Shown here: positions 9,597-17,821 of the stretch, in pieces
How the letters are laid out: every line of letters starts with the position of its first letter
How positions within the stretch are numbered: position 1 is the stretch's first letter
Source of the DNA: Ferdinandcohnia sp036965045
GTDB taxonomy: Bacteria > Bacillota > Bacilli > Bacillales > Bacillaceae_L
Length of the DNA stretch: 64,000 nucleotides
Assembly (NCBI RefSeq): GCF_036965045.1
Contig: NZ_JBALOV010000005.1
Location: forward strand, 1 to 64,000
Direction: 5' to 3'
Program-made: the position numbers and the translations under genes
The notes under the pieces: generated by a model
The model's database searches: none
Seen by the model: only the letters and a program-made list of their open reading frames with translations
What the model was told of the DNA's origin: nothing

Positions 9597-10108
9597 TCCT
9601 CTTTCGCCTCCTCTTCATTGTCTTTTTTCGATAATATGATTGCCCCTATTAAGGCAACAAGCAACACCACCGATGTTAATTCAAATGGAATGACATACTT
9701 TGCAAAAAGCTCTACTCCAATTTTCTCTGTATTGTTTACATGAAGGTCCATTGCTTGCTGGCCAAAATCGAGATCATAAATACCGAGGTAGACGGCAATA
9801 CCAAATGCAAGGATTCCTCCGACTACTAAAACGGTTCGACCACGACTAACCTTTGGCTCACTTGTGTCATTATGCTTCGTGAGCATGATTCCAAACAGCA
9901 TTAAAATTGTAATGGCACCAGAGTAAATTAGGACCTGCACAGCTGCAACGAATTCCGCATAAAGCATGACGTACAAACCTGCGATACTAATGAAGGTGAA
10001 GACAAGTGCGATAACCATATGGATGACCTTTTGGAGGTTCAGCATTAAAATACCGCCACCCATTGCACTAATTGCTAGGACTATGAATGCTAGAAATTCC
10101 CCGGTCAC
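9593..10108 (-). CDS. nuoJ: Complex I subunit J
   Basis: A 171-residue membrane protein with about five helices, homologous to ND6. The segment VQVLIYSGAITILMLFGIML is the characteristic third helix, whose conformational change is linked to proton pumping. The start is GTG, overlapping the nuoI stop (GTGA), so translation is coupled. The C-terminus is a charged tail (KKDNEEEAKEE) on the cytoplasmic side. Confidence 0.96.
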   Translation of the reverse strand: MTGEFLAFIVLAISAMGGGILMLNLQKVIHMVIALVFTFISIAGLYVMLYAEFVAAVQVLIYSGAITILMLFGIMLTKHNDTSEPKVSRGRTVLVVGGILAFGIAVYLGIYDLDFGQQAMDLHVNNTEKIGVELFAKYVIPFELTSVVLLVALIGAIILSKKDNEEEAKEE

Positions 10109-10524
10109 ACTTTATTCTCCTTTCGCACGTTCGTATCGTTTTCATCTAACCACTCCAGGTTTTTAAACAAATCATCACGACTATATTCTGCCAGTTCAAA
10201 GTTGTTCGTCATGACAATCGCTTCTGTCGGACAAACCTCTGTGCACAGGTCACATAGAATACAAATTTCAAAGTTAATGTCATACGTATCTATGATTTTC
10301 CCTTTTTTAGTCGGATCAGGATGCTTTTTCCCGGTTAACTGGATACAATCGGTTGGACAAATGTTGGCACATTGATTACATACAATACACTTTTCTGGAT
10401 AAAACTTTTGGATACCACGAAAGCGGTCTGGTAGTGGTAGTGGTTCATTCGGATAATCATATGTGACTTTTTTATAGGTTAATTGATTAAGGGTGTATTT
10501 CATCCCTTTCAGCAAGCCAAACAT
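10105..10524 (-). CDS. nuoI: Complex I subunit I (two 4Fe-4S ferredoxin-like subunit)
   Basis: A 139-residue peripheral-arm subunit with two 4Fe-4S motifs, CIVCNQCANICP and CILCDLCTEVCP (about residues 46-57 and 87-98). These clusters carry electrons toward cluster N2 in NuoB. In complexes lacking NuoEFG this subunit is close to where an external donor such as ferredoxin would enter, as in photosynthetic NDH-1; that is inference here. The start has AAGGGGTG upstream, and it ends in a four-base overlap with nuoJ. Confidence 0.97.
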   Translation of the reverse strand: MFGLLKGMKYTLNQLTYKKVTYDYPNEPLPLPDRFRGIQKFYPEKCIVCNQCANICPTDCIQLTGKKHPDPTKKGKIIDTYDINFEICILCDLCTEVCPTEAIVMTNNFELAEYSRDDLFKNLEWLDENDTNVRKENKV

Positions 10525-10554
10525 ATTTTGTCACCCCTTTATTAGGTAATTGCT

Positions 10555-11556
10555 CTAGAAAAACAATTCTTTAATCAAAGCCGATAAGAAAATGTTCGCT
10601 AGTGCGATTGGAAGTAGTACCTTCCAGCCGAATTCCATCAGTCTGTCCGCACGTAAACGCGGGAAGGTGGAGCGGAACCAGATTAATACAAAGATAACCA
10701 AGCTAAATTTCAAGGAGAACCAAACAGCTCCTGGAATAAAGTCTAAAAATAGAACAGGTTTCCAGCCGCCTAAGAAAAGTACAGTCGTTAATGCTGCCAT
10801 CGCGAACATATACACATACTCCGCGAGCATAAAGAATGCCCATCTAAATCCTGAGTACTCAATATGGAAACCAGCGACAATCTCTGACTCTGCCTCAGGT
10901 AAGTCGAATGGTACACGGTTGAGCTCTGCAACAGACGCGATAAAAAAGACAACAAAAGCAATCGGCTGAGCAAAGATAAACCAAACCTTATCCTGGGCTT
11001 CAACAATATCTGTTAGGTTTAAGCTACCTGATAATAAAATGACTCCAATGACTGACATCACAAGTGGAATCTCATAGGAAATCATTTGTGCAGCTGCACG
11101 CATTCCTCCCATGAGGGCATATTTATTATTGGATGCCCAACCACCGGCCGCGATTCCGATTGTTGTAAGACCAGATACAGCAATGTAGTAGAGCAAGCCC
11201 ACCCCAATATCTGCAAATTTATAGCTATCCGTAAACGGAAGAACTGCCACAACCATGAAGGCTGGTGCAAATGCAATTGCAGGTGCAAGAATAAATAATG
11301 GGCGGTCTGCCGCTTTCGGAATCACGTCTTCTTTTAAAAGAAGCTTTAGAACGTCAGCCACTGTTTGTAATAGTCCCCAGCGCCCACCAGTCTGATTAGG
11401 CCCTTGACGTGCTTGCATGAATCCCATTACCTTACGCTCTGCAAGGATTGCGTATGTAACGAACCCTAAGATGACAAAAAGTAAGACGGTTGTTAGTACA
11501 AAGAAAATAGCAAAATTCGACCAACTTGGAGGTGAATGTAGCAGGTTTTCGATCAT
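10555..11556 (-). CDS. nuoH: Complex I subunit H
   Basis: A 333-residue membrane protein with about eight helices, homologous to ND1; it forms the quinone-access channel at the junction of both arms. Family signatures are AERKVMGFMQARQGPNQTGG near residue 40 and FDLPEAESEIVAGFHIEYSG near residue 218. It starts in an overlap with nuoD (TAATG), indicating coupled translation. No anomaly was noted. Confidence 0.97.
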   Translation of the reverse strand: MIENLLHSPPSWSNFAIFFVLTTVLLFVILGFVTYAILAERKVMGFMQARQGPNQTGGRWGLLQTVADVLKLLLKEDVIPKAADRPLFILAPAIAFAPAFMVVAVLPFTDSYKFADIGVGLLYYIAVSGLTTIGIAAGGWASNNKYALMGGMRAAAQMISYEIPLVMSVIGVILLSGSLNLTDIVEAQDKVWFIFAQPIAFVVFFIASVAELNRVPFDLPEAESEIVAGFHIEYSGFRWAFFMLAEYVYMFAMAALTTVLFLGGWKPVLFLDFIPGAVWFSLKFSLVIFVLIWFRSTFPRLRADRLMEFGWKVLLPIALANIFLSALIKELFF

Positions 11557-12656
11557 TAACCATCAACCTCCCCAAGGACGATGTCTATCGCACCTAAAAT
11601 TGCAATCAAGTTTGCCATATTTTCACCCTTTAACAGCTTCGGAAGGATTTGGAGATTGTAGAATGACGGACGTCTAAATTTCAAACGATACGGTTCCTTT
11701 TTTCCGTCACTTGAAATATAACAACCAATTTCTCCGCGTGGTGATTCAATCCGGACATACGCTTCACCCTTCGGCGCTTTTATGATTTTCGGAACCTTTG
11801 CCATAATTGGCCCTTCTTCAGGGAATTGTTCTACAGCCTGTTCTACAATTTTTAGTGATTCCTCAATCTCTGCCATGCGACAGTGATAGCGTGCCCATGC
11901 ATCTCCGCCATCCCTTGTTGGCACTTCAAAATCAAAACGGTCATAAATCGAATACGGCTCATCTTTTCGGAGATCCCATTTCACTCCTGTACAACGAAGG
12001 TTCGTGCCACTCAAGGAATAATTAAGCGCATCCTCTTTCGTGTACTTGCCAACACCAATGACACGGTCACGGAAAATTTCATTTCCTGTAACTAGCTGGT
12101 GGTATCCTGGAAGCTGTGATCTCATATAAGGAACAAATTCTTTTACTTTTTCAATCCAGCCCTCAGGCGCATCCCATTTAACCCCGCCAACACGCATATA
12201 GTTAAACGTAAGCCTTGCCCCAGAAAGCTCATTTAATAGATTAATAATCATTTCTCTTTCTCTAAACGCATAGAGAAATGGCGTTGTTGCACCAATATCG
12301 AGTAAATACGTTCCCCACCATACAAGGTGGCTCGCAATCCGCCCCAATTCCATTGCTAAAATGCGTAAATACTCTGCCCGCTCAGGAACCTCAATGTTCA
12401 TCATCGTTTCAACCGCGTGACAAAGCACATAGTTATTCGTCATCGCCGATAAATAATCCATTCGGTCTGTGTACGGAATAATTTGTGTGTATTGCAAATC
12501 CTCTGCAAGCTTTTCAGTACCACGGTGCAGATATCCAATTACAGGTGTAGCTTCCTTGATGATTTCCCCGTCAATTTTAACAACAAGACGGAATACCCCG
12601 TGCGTACTTGGATGCTGTGGTCCTACATTTAGGAGCATTTCTTCTGTACGAATCAT
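11556..12656 (-). CDS. nuoD: Complex I subunit D (49 kDa, quinone site)
   Basis: A 366-residue peripheral subunit evolved from the NiFe-hydrogenase large subunit. It begins with the family pattern LNVGPQHPSTHGVFR, which contains the His involved in quinone binding, and ends in DIVLGEVDG. With NuoB it forms the quinone reduction site. It is separate from NuoC, unlike in E. coli where C and D are fused. GGAGGTG precedes the ATG, three bases after the nuoC stop. Confidence 0.97.
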   Translation of the reverse strand: MIRTEEMLLNVGPQHPSTHGVFRLVVKIDGEIIKEATPVIGYLHRGTEKLAEDLQYTQIIPYTDRMDYLSAMTNNYVLCHAVETMMNIEVPERAEYLRILAMELGRIASHLVWWGTYLLDIGATTPFLYAFREREMIINLLNELSGARLTFNYMRVGGVKWDAPEGWIEKVKEFVPYMRSQLPGYHQLVTGNEIFRDRVIGVGKYTKEDALNYSLSGTNLRCTGVKWDLRKDEPYSIYDRFDFEVPTRDGGDAWARYHCRMAEIEESLKIVEQAVEQFPEEGPIMAKVPKIIKAPKGEAYVRIESPRGEIGCYISSDGKKEPYRLKFRRPSFYNLQILPKLLKGENMANLIAILGAIDIVLGEVDG

Positions 12657-12659
12657 ATG

Positions 12660-14022
12660 CTACACCTCCACATCATACGGTTCATAGTCTTTTCTAAGTG
12701 GATATCCCACCCAGTCGTCCGGCAATAGAATTCGAGTTAAATTTGGATGCCCAGTAAATGTGATGCCGAGTAAATCATAGGCTTCTCGCTCTGGCCAATT
12801 TGCCCCTTCCCATAATGGCTGCAAGGATTCAGTTGTTGGCTCATCACGGTCAAGCTTTACCTTTAACGCAACAGATTGACGGTTTTTATATGAGAATAAA
12901 TGAACATATACTTCCATATGGGTCTGGAAGTCCGTACCATGTAGTTCGGAGAGGTAATCAAACCCAAGCTGTTCATTAAACTTTAAAAACTGTGCAACCT
13001 TAAAATATGTATCTGGCTTTGCAACAAGTGTTGGAACGTCCTTTGATAGTGTATTAATATATGAATCTTCTAAAACATCCTCCCCAAGGTGTTCCCGAAT
13101 TACTTTCACATATTTATCTAAATATTTTTGGTTTGGAGATGGTGCTGCCTCTTCGACTTCTTCAGGCACTCCACCTGCTGATGCTTTTGCCCTTGCTGCA
13201 GCTGCAGCCTTTGCTTTTGCTGCTGCAATGGCTTTTGCCTTTTCCTTAGCTAGATCATCTCCACCGCCGCCAGCTGCCGCTTTGGCTTTTGCTGCGGCCG
13301 CCGCCTTTGCCTTGGCTGCAGCTACTGCTTTCGCCTTCGCTTTCGCAAGCTCATCATCGTCCGAACCTGCTGCCTTTTCAGCCGCCTTCTGCTTCGCAAG
13401 TGCAGCAGCCTTTGCTTTCGCTGCGGCAACTGCTTTTGCCTTTGCCTTCGCTAAGTCATCGTCNNTTCGCTTTTGCTGCTGCAGTGGCTTTCGCTTTCGC
13501 CGTTGCTTTGTCTTCTGACTCCGCCGATTCGTCTGATGCGGCTTCCGCGGCCTTTTGCTTGGCTAGTGCTGCTGCCTTCGCTTTTGCTGCTGCAGCGGCT
13601 TTCGCTTTCGCCGTTGCTTTGTCATCTGACTCCGCCGATTCGTCTGATGCGGCTTCTGCGGCCTTTTGCTTGGCTAGTACTGCTGCCTTCGCTTTTGCTG
13701 CAGCAGCCGCTTTTGCCTTTGCGGCGGCCGCCGCTTTCTGCTTCGCTAAATCCAAATCTTCCTCTTCTGATGATTCTGAATTCTTATTAGCTGTTGCTTC
13801 CTCATCAGCTTGTTGTTTCGCCTTTTGCTTGGCTAATGCGGCAGCTTTTGCCTTTGCCGCAGCAGCTGCTTTTGCCTTCGCAATATCTATATTTTCTTCC
13901 TTAGCTTCATCTTCACTTTTCGCTTCAGCTGCCTGTTTTTCAGCGAGCCGCTTTCTTGCAGCTTCCTTCGTTTTCTCCGCAGCCTCTCGCTTAAGTTGTT
14001 CCAGGTCTTTTTCTTCGCTCAC
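12660..14022 (-). CDS. nuoC: Complex I subunit C (30 kDa) with long Ala/Lys-repeat N-terminal extension
   Basis: The C-terminal part (from about 13140 down to 12660) is a normal NuoC domain with YLSELHGTDFQT, WPEREAYDLLGITFTGHPNLTRIL and the ending PLRKDYEPYDVEV. Upstream, more than 290 codons encode an Ala/Lys/Glu-rich region of AAAKAKA units separated by acidic spacers such as DESAESEDK. Start is a GTG with GAAGAAGGTG upstream, just after nuoB. Two unknown bases at 13464-13465 split the reading frame: both sides are open but out of phase by one, so the gap is probably a collapsed repeat of unknown length and the gene intact. Lysine-rich repeats suggest a flexible cytoplasmic arm; its role is unknown. 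Confidence 0.85.
13464..13465. other. Assembly gap (NN) inside nuoC repeats
   Basis: Only ambiguous bases in the window. The nuoC frame before and after differs by one base, so the true gap length is not two (or not a simple replacement). It lies at the edge of a 111-bp tandem repeat, a common place for assembly collapse. Confidence 0.9.
13470..13691. repeat. 111-bp (37-codon) tandem repeat in nuoC
   Basis: Near-identical units start at 13470 and 13581, and a third, diverging one starts at 13692. All begin CTTTTGCTGC on the plus strand. The period is a multiple of three, so copy number can change without breaking the frame. Encoded units read AAAKAKA...LAKQKAAEAASDES on the minus strand. Confidence 0.85.
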
Positions 14023-14023
14023 G

Positions 14024-14536
14024 CTAAATCACCTTCTTCCCCGTTTTAGCCTCATAGCGAATCTTTTCTTTTAATTTATTAATTCCATAAATGAGTGCAG
14101 CAGGATTTGGAGGACAACCCGGTATGTACACATCAACCGGTACAATTTGGTCAACCCCTTTTACAACCGCATACGATTTCACATAAGGTCCCCCCGCAGT
14201 CGCACAGGATCCCATAGCAATCACCCATTTAGGCTCTGGCATCTGATCATACAATCTCTTTAAAACTGGTGCCATTTTCTTCGTAACCGTACCCGACACA
14301 ATCATACAATCCGACTGACGTGGAGACGTCCGGAAAAAGGAACCAAAGCGATCTAAATCATAATGAGAAGAACCTGTCCCCATCATTTCAATCGCACAAC
14401 AAGCCAGACCAAATGTAAGTGGCCACAACGAATTACTTCGTGCCCAACCTTTCACCTGCTCCAGCGTCGTCATAAATACACTTCTCTTTAACTCTTCCAT
14501 CTCTAAATCTGAAATACCATCCATTTTTAAATCCAT
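14024..14536 (-). CDS. nuoB: Complex I subunit B (cluster N2)
   Basis: A 170-residue peripheral subunit that holds the terminal 4Fe-4S cluster N2, which passes electrons to quinone. Ligands are visible: the tandem Cys in FGLACCAIEMM, Cys in PRQSDCMIV and in PGCPPNP, with GSCATAGGPY nearby. The ATG at 14536 is chosen because AAGGG precedes it; an in-frame TTG seven codons earlier has no better signal. It overlaps the end of nuoA by ten bases and ends one base before the nuoC start codon region. Confidence 0.96.
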   Translation of the reverse strand: MDLKMDGISDLEMEELKRSVFMTTLEQVKGWARSNSLWPLTFGLACCAIEMMGTGSSHYDLDRFGSFFRTSPRQSDCMIVSGTVTKKMAPVLKRLYDQMPEPKWVIAMGSCATAGGPYVKSYAVVKGVDQIVPVDVYIPGCPPNPAALIYGINKLKEKIRYEAKTGKKVI

Positions 14537-14904
14537 TTCAACACGCCCTTCTTCCAAGCATATACTAAGCCGATAACGAGCATTACAACGAAAATGAACA
14601 TCTCAACTAATGCGAAAATTCCGAGTTTTTCGTAGGCAACAGCCCATGGATATAAAAATACAGTCTCAACATCAAAAATAACAAACAATAGTGCAAAAAT
14701 ATAATACCGTACATTAAACTGTACGCGAGAATCATGGAACGGCTCAATCCCACTCTCATATGTAGTAGCCTTTTCCTCACTCGGTGCATGTGGACGAAGC
14801 AACTTCCCCAGAAACAACGCCACAATCGGGAGTAAAATACCCAACAACAAGAAGACAAACACAATCATGTAACTATTCAAATACTGATTCAAAAGTTCCT
14901 CCAT
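14527..14904 (-). CDS. nuoA: Complex I subunit A
   Basis: A 125-residue membrane protein with three helices, homologous to ND3, which borders the quinone channel. The conserved loop YESGIEPFHDSRVQFNVRYY follows the first helix. It is the first gene of the operon. The start is the ATG with GGAGGGGG upstream; an earlier in-frame start nine codons up would include that ribosome-binding site. The promoter at 14965-14994 lies about 60 bases before it. Confidence 0.96.
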   Translation of the reverse strand: MEELLNQYLNSYMIVFVFLLLGILLPIVALFLGKLLRPHAPSEEKATTYESGIEPFHDSRVQFNVRYYIFALLFVIFDVETVFLYPWAVAYEKLGIFALVEMFIFVVMLVIGLVYAWKKGVLKWI

Positions 14905-14964
14905 GCAGCCCCCTCCGATCTCCCCTAACATTTTATCAAAATATTATAAATTGTAACCGAATAC

Positions 14965-14994
14965 ATTATAGCACTTTTCCCAGCCCAGTGTCGA
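14965..14994 (-). promoter_or_regulatory. SigA-type promoter of the nuo operon
   Basis: Minus strand: -35 TCGACA (plus 14989-14994), 18-bp spacer, extended -10 TGCTATAAT (-10 hexamer at 14965-14970). Five of six -35 bases match TTGACA. The -35 lies inside the left terminal repeat of the MITE-like element. Confidence 0.7.
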
Positions 14995-15185
14995 CCAAAC
15001 CTGCCACTTATTCTACGAAATTACCATTTCTGACAAATGGGGAAAAAACAGGCGGGGAAAGCTCGCTTTCCCAAGCCATTTTTCCCCATTTGCAGTTTCA
15101 GCAAAGCTGAAATGATGAAACTTTAGTTTCATCAAAATGGGAATTTCGAACTTCATAGAACATAAGACCCCAGTTGGTCGACACT
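14987..15185. mobile_element. MITE-like palindromic element, 199 bp
   Basis: Bounded by 12-bp perfect inverted repeats AGTGTCGACCAA (14987-14998) and TTGGTCGACACT (15174-15185). Inside, a second pair (CGAAATTACCATTT against AAATGGGAATTTCG) and a tall hairpin with a 13-bp outer stem AAATGGGGAAAAA (15035-15047 with 15079-15091) and an inner GGGAAAGC/GCTTTCCC stem. Two small hairpins follow (TTTCAGC-AAA-GCTGAAA and TGATGAAACT-TT-AGTTTCATCA). No coding capacity and no clear target duplication. Mobility is inference from structure. Confidence 0.55.
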
Positions 15186-15271
15186 TGGCCCCCCTCACCT
15201 AGCCAAAAAGGCCGCAGGCATTTTTGACGTACTTCCTTGTTTGAAATAGGGTCAGCCAACCCCTACATTAA

Positions 15272-15414
15272 GTAACGAAGTTACGCCCACCAACCCAAAT
15301 TAATCTAGAAATAAAACTCGAAAAGCAACGCCGCCAGTTTCACCAAAATTTCGCGTACAATCCGCTCAACTTTGACTTCAACATAACTCACATTCGTAAC
15401 GAAGTTACGCCCAC
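15272..15414. repeat. Two exact 19-bp direct repeats
   Basis: GTAACGAAGTTACGCCCAC occurs at 15272-15290 and 15396-15414. Each contains the small palindrome GTAAC-GAA-GTTAC. No gene lies between them. Confidence 0.75.
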
Positions 15415-15432
15415 AAAGAGTTTTCTAATATT

Positions 15433-15528
15433 CGTACCATCACTCAAACGATTCCATCCCCTTGAGGGTACGATTAACCCTTTTTCATACCCTCACTCAA
15501 TCCCATCCACCTCTCGAGGGTACGTTTA
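15433..15528. repeat. 53-bp tandem duplication with inverted ends
   Basis: Units at 15433-15475 and 15486-15528 share TCACTCAA, CCATCC and GAGGGTACG. Each unit starts near TACC and ends GGTA, so each is itself an imperfect inverted repeat. Confidence 0.6.
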
Positions 15529-15656
15529 CCTCCCCAGAACTCATCCAACCCATTCAATCCCCCAATAATCCATGTCCATATTTTTCTTCTATACTAATAA
15601 CCTATTGTCCAACCCCCAAAATTATCAACCAAAATTAAAAGTTATTGCCAAAAACG

Positions 15657-15682
15657 AAAAAAGGACTACACAAAAGTAGCCC
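15657..15682 (-). terminator. Terminator after DUF4179 gene
   Basis: Minus strand GGGCTAC-TTTTGT-GTAGTCC stem followed by T6, 13 bases after the stop of the DUF4179 gene. Confidence 0.8.
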
Positions 15683-15694
15683 ATAAATCACACT

Positions 15695-16999
15695 TCACTC
15701 TCCAAGTTCAATCGTAACCTCAAGCTCTTCCAAGAATTTGGGAGCTTTTTGTTTATAGGTAACAACACGGATATCCTCCTCAGCTACAGCAGCAACGAAC
15801 TGTACCTCATATTGGTTTACAGCACCCTCTACTCGTTTTGGTGTTTTCTCCTGATGAAATGCTTCTCCGTTTTTCTTTTCAATCAAAATCCCATTTGCTT
15901 GCCAGAACGCATCATCGCCCATAGTTTCCACGGTCAGAGTTACTACTCCGTTTTCACTCTTAATGTCTAATACGGTAATTTCCCCAATCTCACCTTGTGA
16001 AAGCGTCAATTTTTCCCCTGTCCAGTCGCCTTTCACTTCTTCAACCTTGTCATTTCCAACAAGTAAATAAGGTTTAAACGTTAATGACTTTGGAACAATC
16101 TCAAGCGGCTCAAAGTAATAACGAAAGGTTTGTAACAGTTGACCGTTTTTCATAGGTCCTCCACCGCCACCTCCGCTTAACGGCTGAAGGACATTTCCTT
16201 GGTCATCAACGACTTGATAATCTAACCAATCATACTTTTTACTCTCAAAAACCTTTTCATCCACAATCTGACGAAACAAAATTTCCGTGCTCGTTGGGAA
16301 AAATGTCACTTTATCCACATGCATCGTTAAATCCTTCGTTTCCACTGTTTCATTTACAAGGTAAGCACGGTTATCTCCTTGCCTCGTGATTGGTAATTCA
16401 ACTAGTACAGAATTCTTTTTATGTGTACCAATCCCAAGATTAAACTCATTAGGAAGTTCCTCACGAATACTAATACTCAAGATTCCCGCATAATCTCCGT
16501 TTTCCAATAATTCACCACGTTCGCCCATCCCATAGCTAACACCCTTCCCATCAATAGTTAACCGTAAGTCGGAAAGAAAGTCCGTTGAATAATTGTTATC
16601 CACTTGTGTATAAGATTCAATCAGATAACCTATATGAATCTGTGAACCATCATAAAGACTCTCAGTAAAAGTAACCACTTGCCCATTCATTTCTACTTGT
16701 TGCCCCAATAATGTGGTCAGCCCTTCTTCTTCTCCTTTTTGTGTTCCAATGTCCCCTACCATTTTAAAAATAGATCCGATTACAGGCACAGACCTCATCG
16801 TCTCAGCTAATGTTGGTGACATAAAGGATACCCCAAATAAAAGTACCCCCACAATAAATACTGCCGCAACTGGATAATAAAGGTGTGAAAATGACTTCTT
16901 TTTCGGAAGGGAACGAAGTGTTTCGTTCATACGCTGCTCCACACTTGCAGGAACCTGTGGGTTTGCTTTCTTTTTTATTTGCTCTTCCCATTTATCCAT
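15695..16999 (-). CDS. DUF4179 domain membrane protein, probable anti-sigma factor
   Basis: A 434-residue protein with a short cytoplasmic N-terminus (about 45 residues), one membrane helix (about 49-68), then the DUF4179 segment SPTLAETMRSVPVIGSIFK and a large extracytoplasmic beta-rich region. Proteins of this design are usually encoded with an ECF sigma factor and are thought to hold it at the membrane, though the mechanism is not well studied. Here it overlaps the sigma gene by 25 bases. The start chosen has GGAGGAGGG six bases upstream. A run of six glycines (near residues 275-281) is an oddity. Confidence 0.8.
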   Translation of the reverse strand: MDKWEEQIKKKANPQVPASVEQRMNETLRSLPKKKSFSHLYYPVAAVFIVGVLLFGVSFMSPTLAETMRSVPVIGSIFKMVGDIGTQKGEEEGLTTLLGQQVEMNGQVVTFTESLYDGSQIHIGYLIESYTQVDNNYSTDFLSDLRLTIDGKGVSYGMGERGELLENGDYAGILSISIREELPNEFNLGIGTHKKNSVLVELPITRQGDNRAYLVNETVETKDLTMHVDKVTFFPTSTEILFRQIVDEKVFESKKYDWLDYQVVDDQGNVLQPLSGGGGGGPMKNGQLLQTFRYYFEPLEIVPKSLTFKPYLLVGNDKVEEVKGDWTGEKLTLSQGEIGEITVLDIKSENGVVTLTVETMGDDAFWQANGILIEKKNGEAFHQEKTPKRVEGAVNQYEVQFVAAVAEEDIRVVTYKQKAPKFLEELEVTIELGE

Positions 17000-17514
17000 G
17001 ATGATCCCTCCTCCTTTGCATCCCATAGCTCACGCATTTTTTCACGGGCACGACGTAATCTCGTTTTAATCGTATTTTCCGGAACCTCATAAATTTGAGC
17101 TAATTCTAGGATTGATATTCCCTCAATATGAAAAAGCTTTAACAATTGAGACTGCTCTTCCGATAACATACTAAGCATCTGTTCAACCTCAACCTCTTCA
17201 TACCCGTGTTCATTCATATGAGGCTCTAACCATTCCTCCATCTTTATGACATTTTTTTTATGCCTTAACAGCTGGTAACATTCATTCAAAACAATTCGAC
17301 ACAACCAACTTTTGAAATAAGCTGGCTCTCTCAACGTATCAATCTTCTCGTATGCCTTAATGATCGCTTCCTGCATCGCATCTGCACAATCCTCATCATT
17401 TATTAAAATGGTCTTTGCTACGCGATACATCAGAAGCTTATGGGCCGTAATCAATTTTTCAAAGGAGGAATGGCTCCCACGCCTTGCCTTTTTCACCTCT
17501 TTAGCGATATCCAA
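16975..17514 (-). CDS. ECF RNA polymerase sigma factor
   Basis: A 179-residue sigma-70 family protein with region 2 (DAMQEAIIKAYEKIDTLREP, about residues 47-66, then YFKSWLCRIVLNECY) and region 4 (ISILELAQIYEVPENTIKTR). An open frame extends 75 codons further upstream, but the TTG at 17514 has AAAGGAGA six bases before it and gives a normal ECF length; moreover an ECF-type promoter lies only 35 bases before the TTG. It is co-transcribed with the DUF4179 gene, likely its membrane partner. The inducing signal is unknown. Confidence 0.85.
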   Translation of the reverse strand: MDIAKEVKKARRGSHSSFEKLITAHKLLMYRVAKTILINDEDCADAMQEAIIKAYEKIDTLREPAYFKSWLCRIVLNECYQLLRHKKNVIKMEEWLEPHMNEHGYEEVEVEQMLSMLSEEQSQLLKLFHIEGISILELAQIYEVPENTIKTRLRRAREKMRELWDAKEEGSSWINGKSK

Positions 17515-17548
17515 ATTATGCTCTCCTTTCCGAGTCAACCTATTCCTT

Positions 17549-17576
17549 AGATACAAGAAAACGGCAAAAGGTTTCA
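17549..17576 (-). promoter_or_regulatory. ECF-type autoregulatory promoter of the sigma gene
   Basis: Minus strand TGAAAC (plus 17571-17576), 16 bp, then GTATCT (17549-17554). This matches the TGAAAC-N16-CGTA layout of Bacillus ECF promoters such as those of SigW, and sits 35 bases from the TTG start. The factor probably transcribes its own operon. Confidence 0.65.
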
Positions 17577-17778
17577 ACAAACATAAAAATTTCATATCTA
17601 ATAACCAAGTTCTGTTATAACGATTATATAAGGGATTGAATGATAGAGATAGTAGCTTAAATACAAGTAAATCCTCCATGTAAAAATTAATGAGACTACA
17701 CCTTCTATCCAATTCTATTGAATTTATCAATATCCTCACACCTGTTAATCAACTCACGCAAAAAACCCTAAATAACAC

Positions 17779-17810
17779 AAAAACCCCCAGGGCCAAAGGC
17801 CTCTGGGGGT
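17779..17810 (-). terminator. Terminator of the atp operon
   Basis: Minus strand ACCCCCAG(A)GGCC-TTT-GGCCCTGGGGGT with T5 following, 12 bases after the atpC stop. A strong GC-rich stem. Confidence 0.92.
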
Positions 17811-17821
17811 CAATACTAAAA

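Larger units (their letters stand above)
14905..15694. other. 790-bp gene-free, repeat-rich region upstream of nuo
   Basis: No credible gene on either strand. It contains the nuo promoter, a palindromic 199-bp MITE-like element, two exact 19-bp direct repeats, a 53-bp tandem duplication and the terminator of the DUF4179 gene, each listed separately. Confidence 0.7.

Noticed and set aside
13470..13740. Regular repeats that might be read as a CRISPR-like array
   Set aside because: Units are directly tandem without unique spacers and are in-frame protein repeats of nuoC.
13228..14074. Long plus-strand open frames opposite nuoC rich in Ala, Phe and Leu
   Set aside because: They are the mirror of the low-complexity AAAKAKA repeats on the coding strand; no start signals or family match.
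17515..17739. Longer sigma factor starting at ATG 17739
   Set aside because: The extension has no sigma homology and spans the probable ECF promoter; the TTG start has the good ribosome-binding site.
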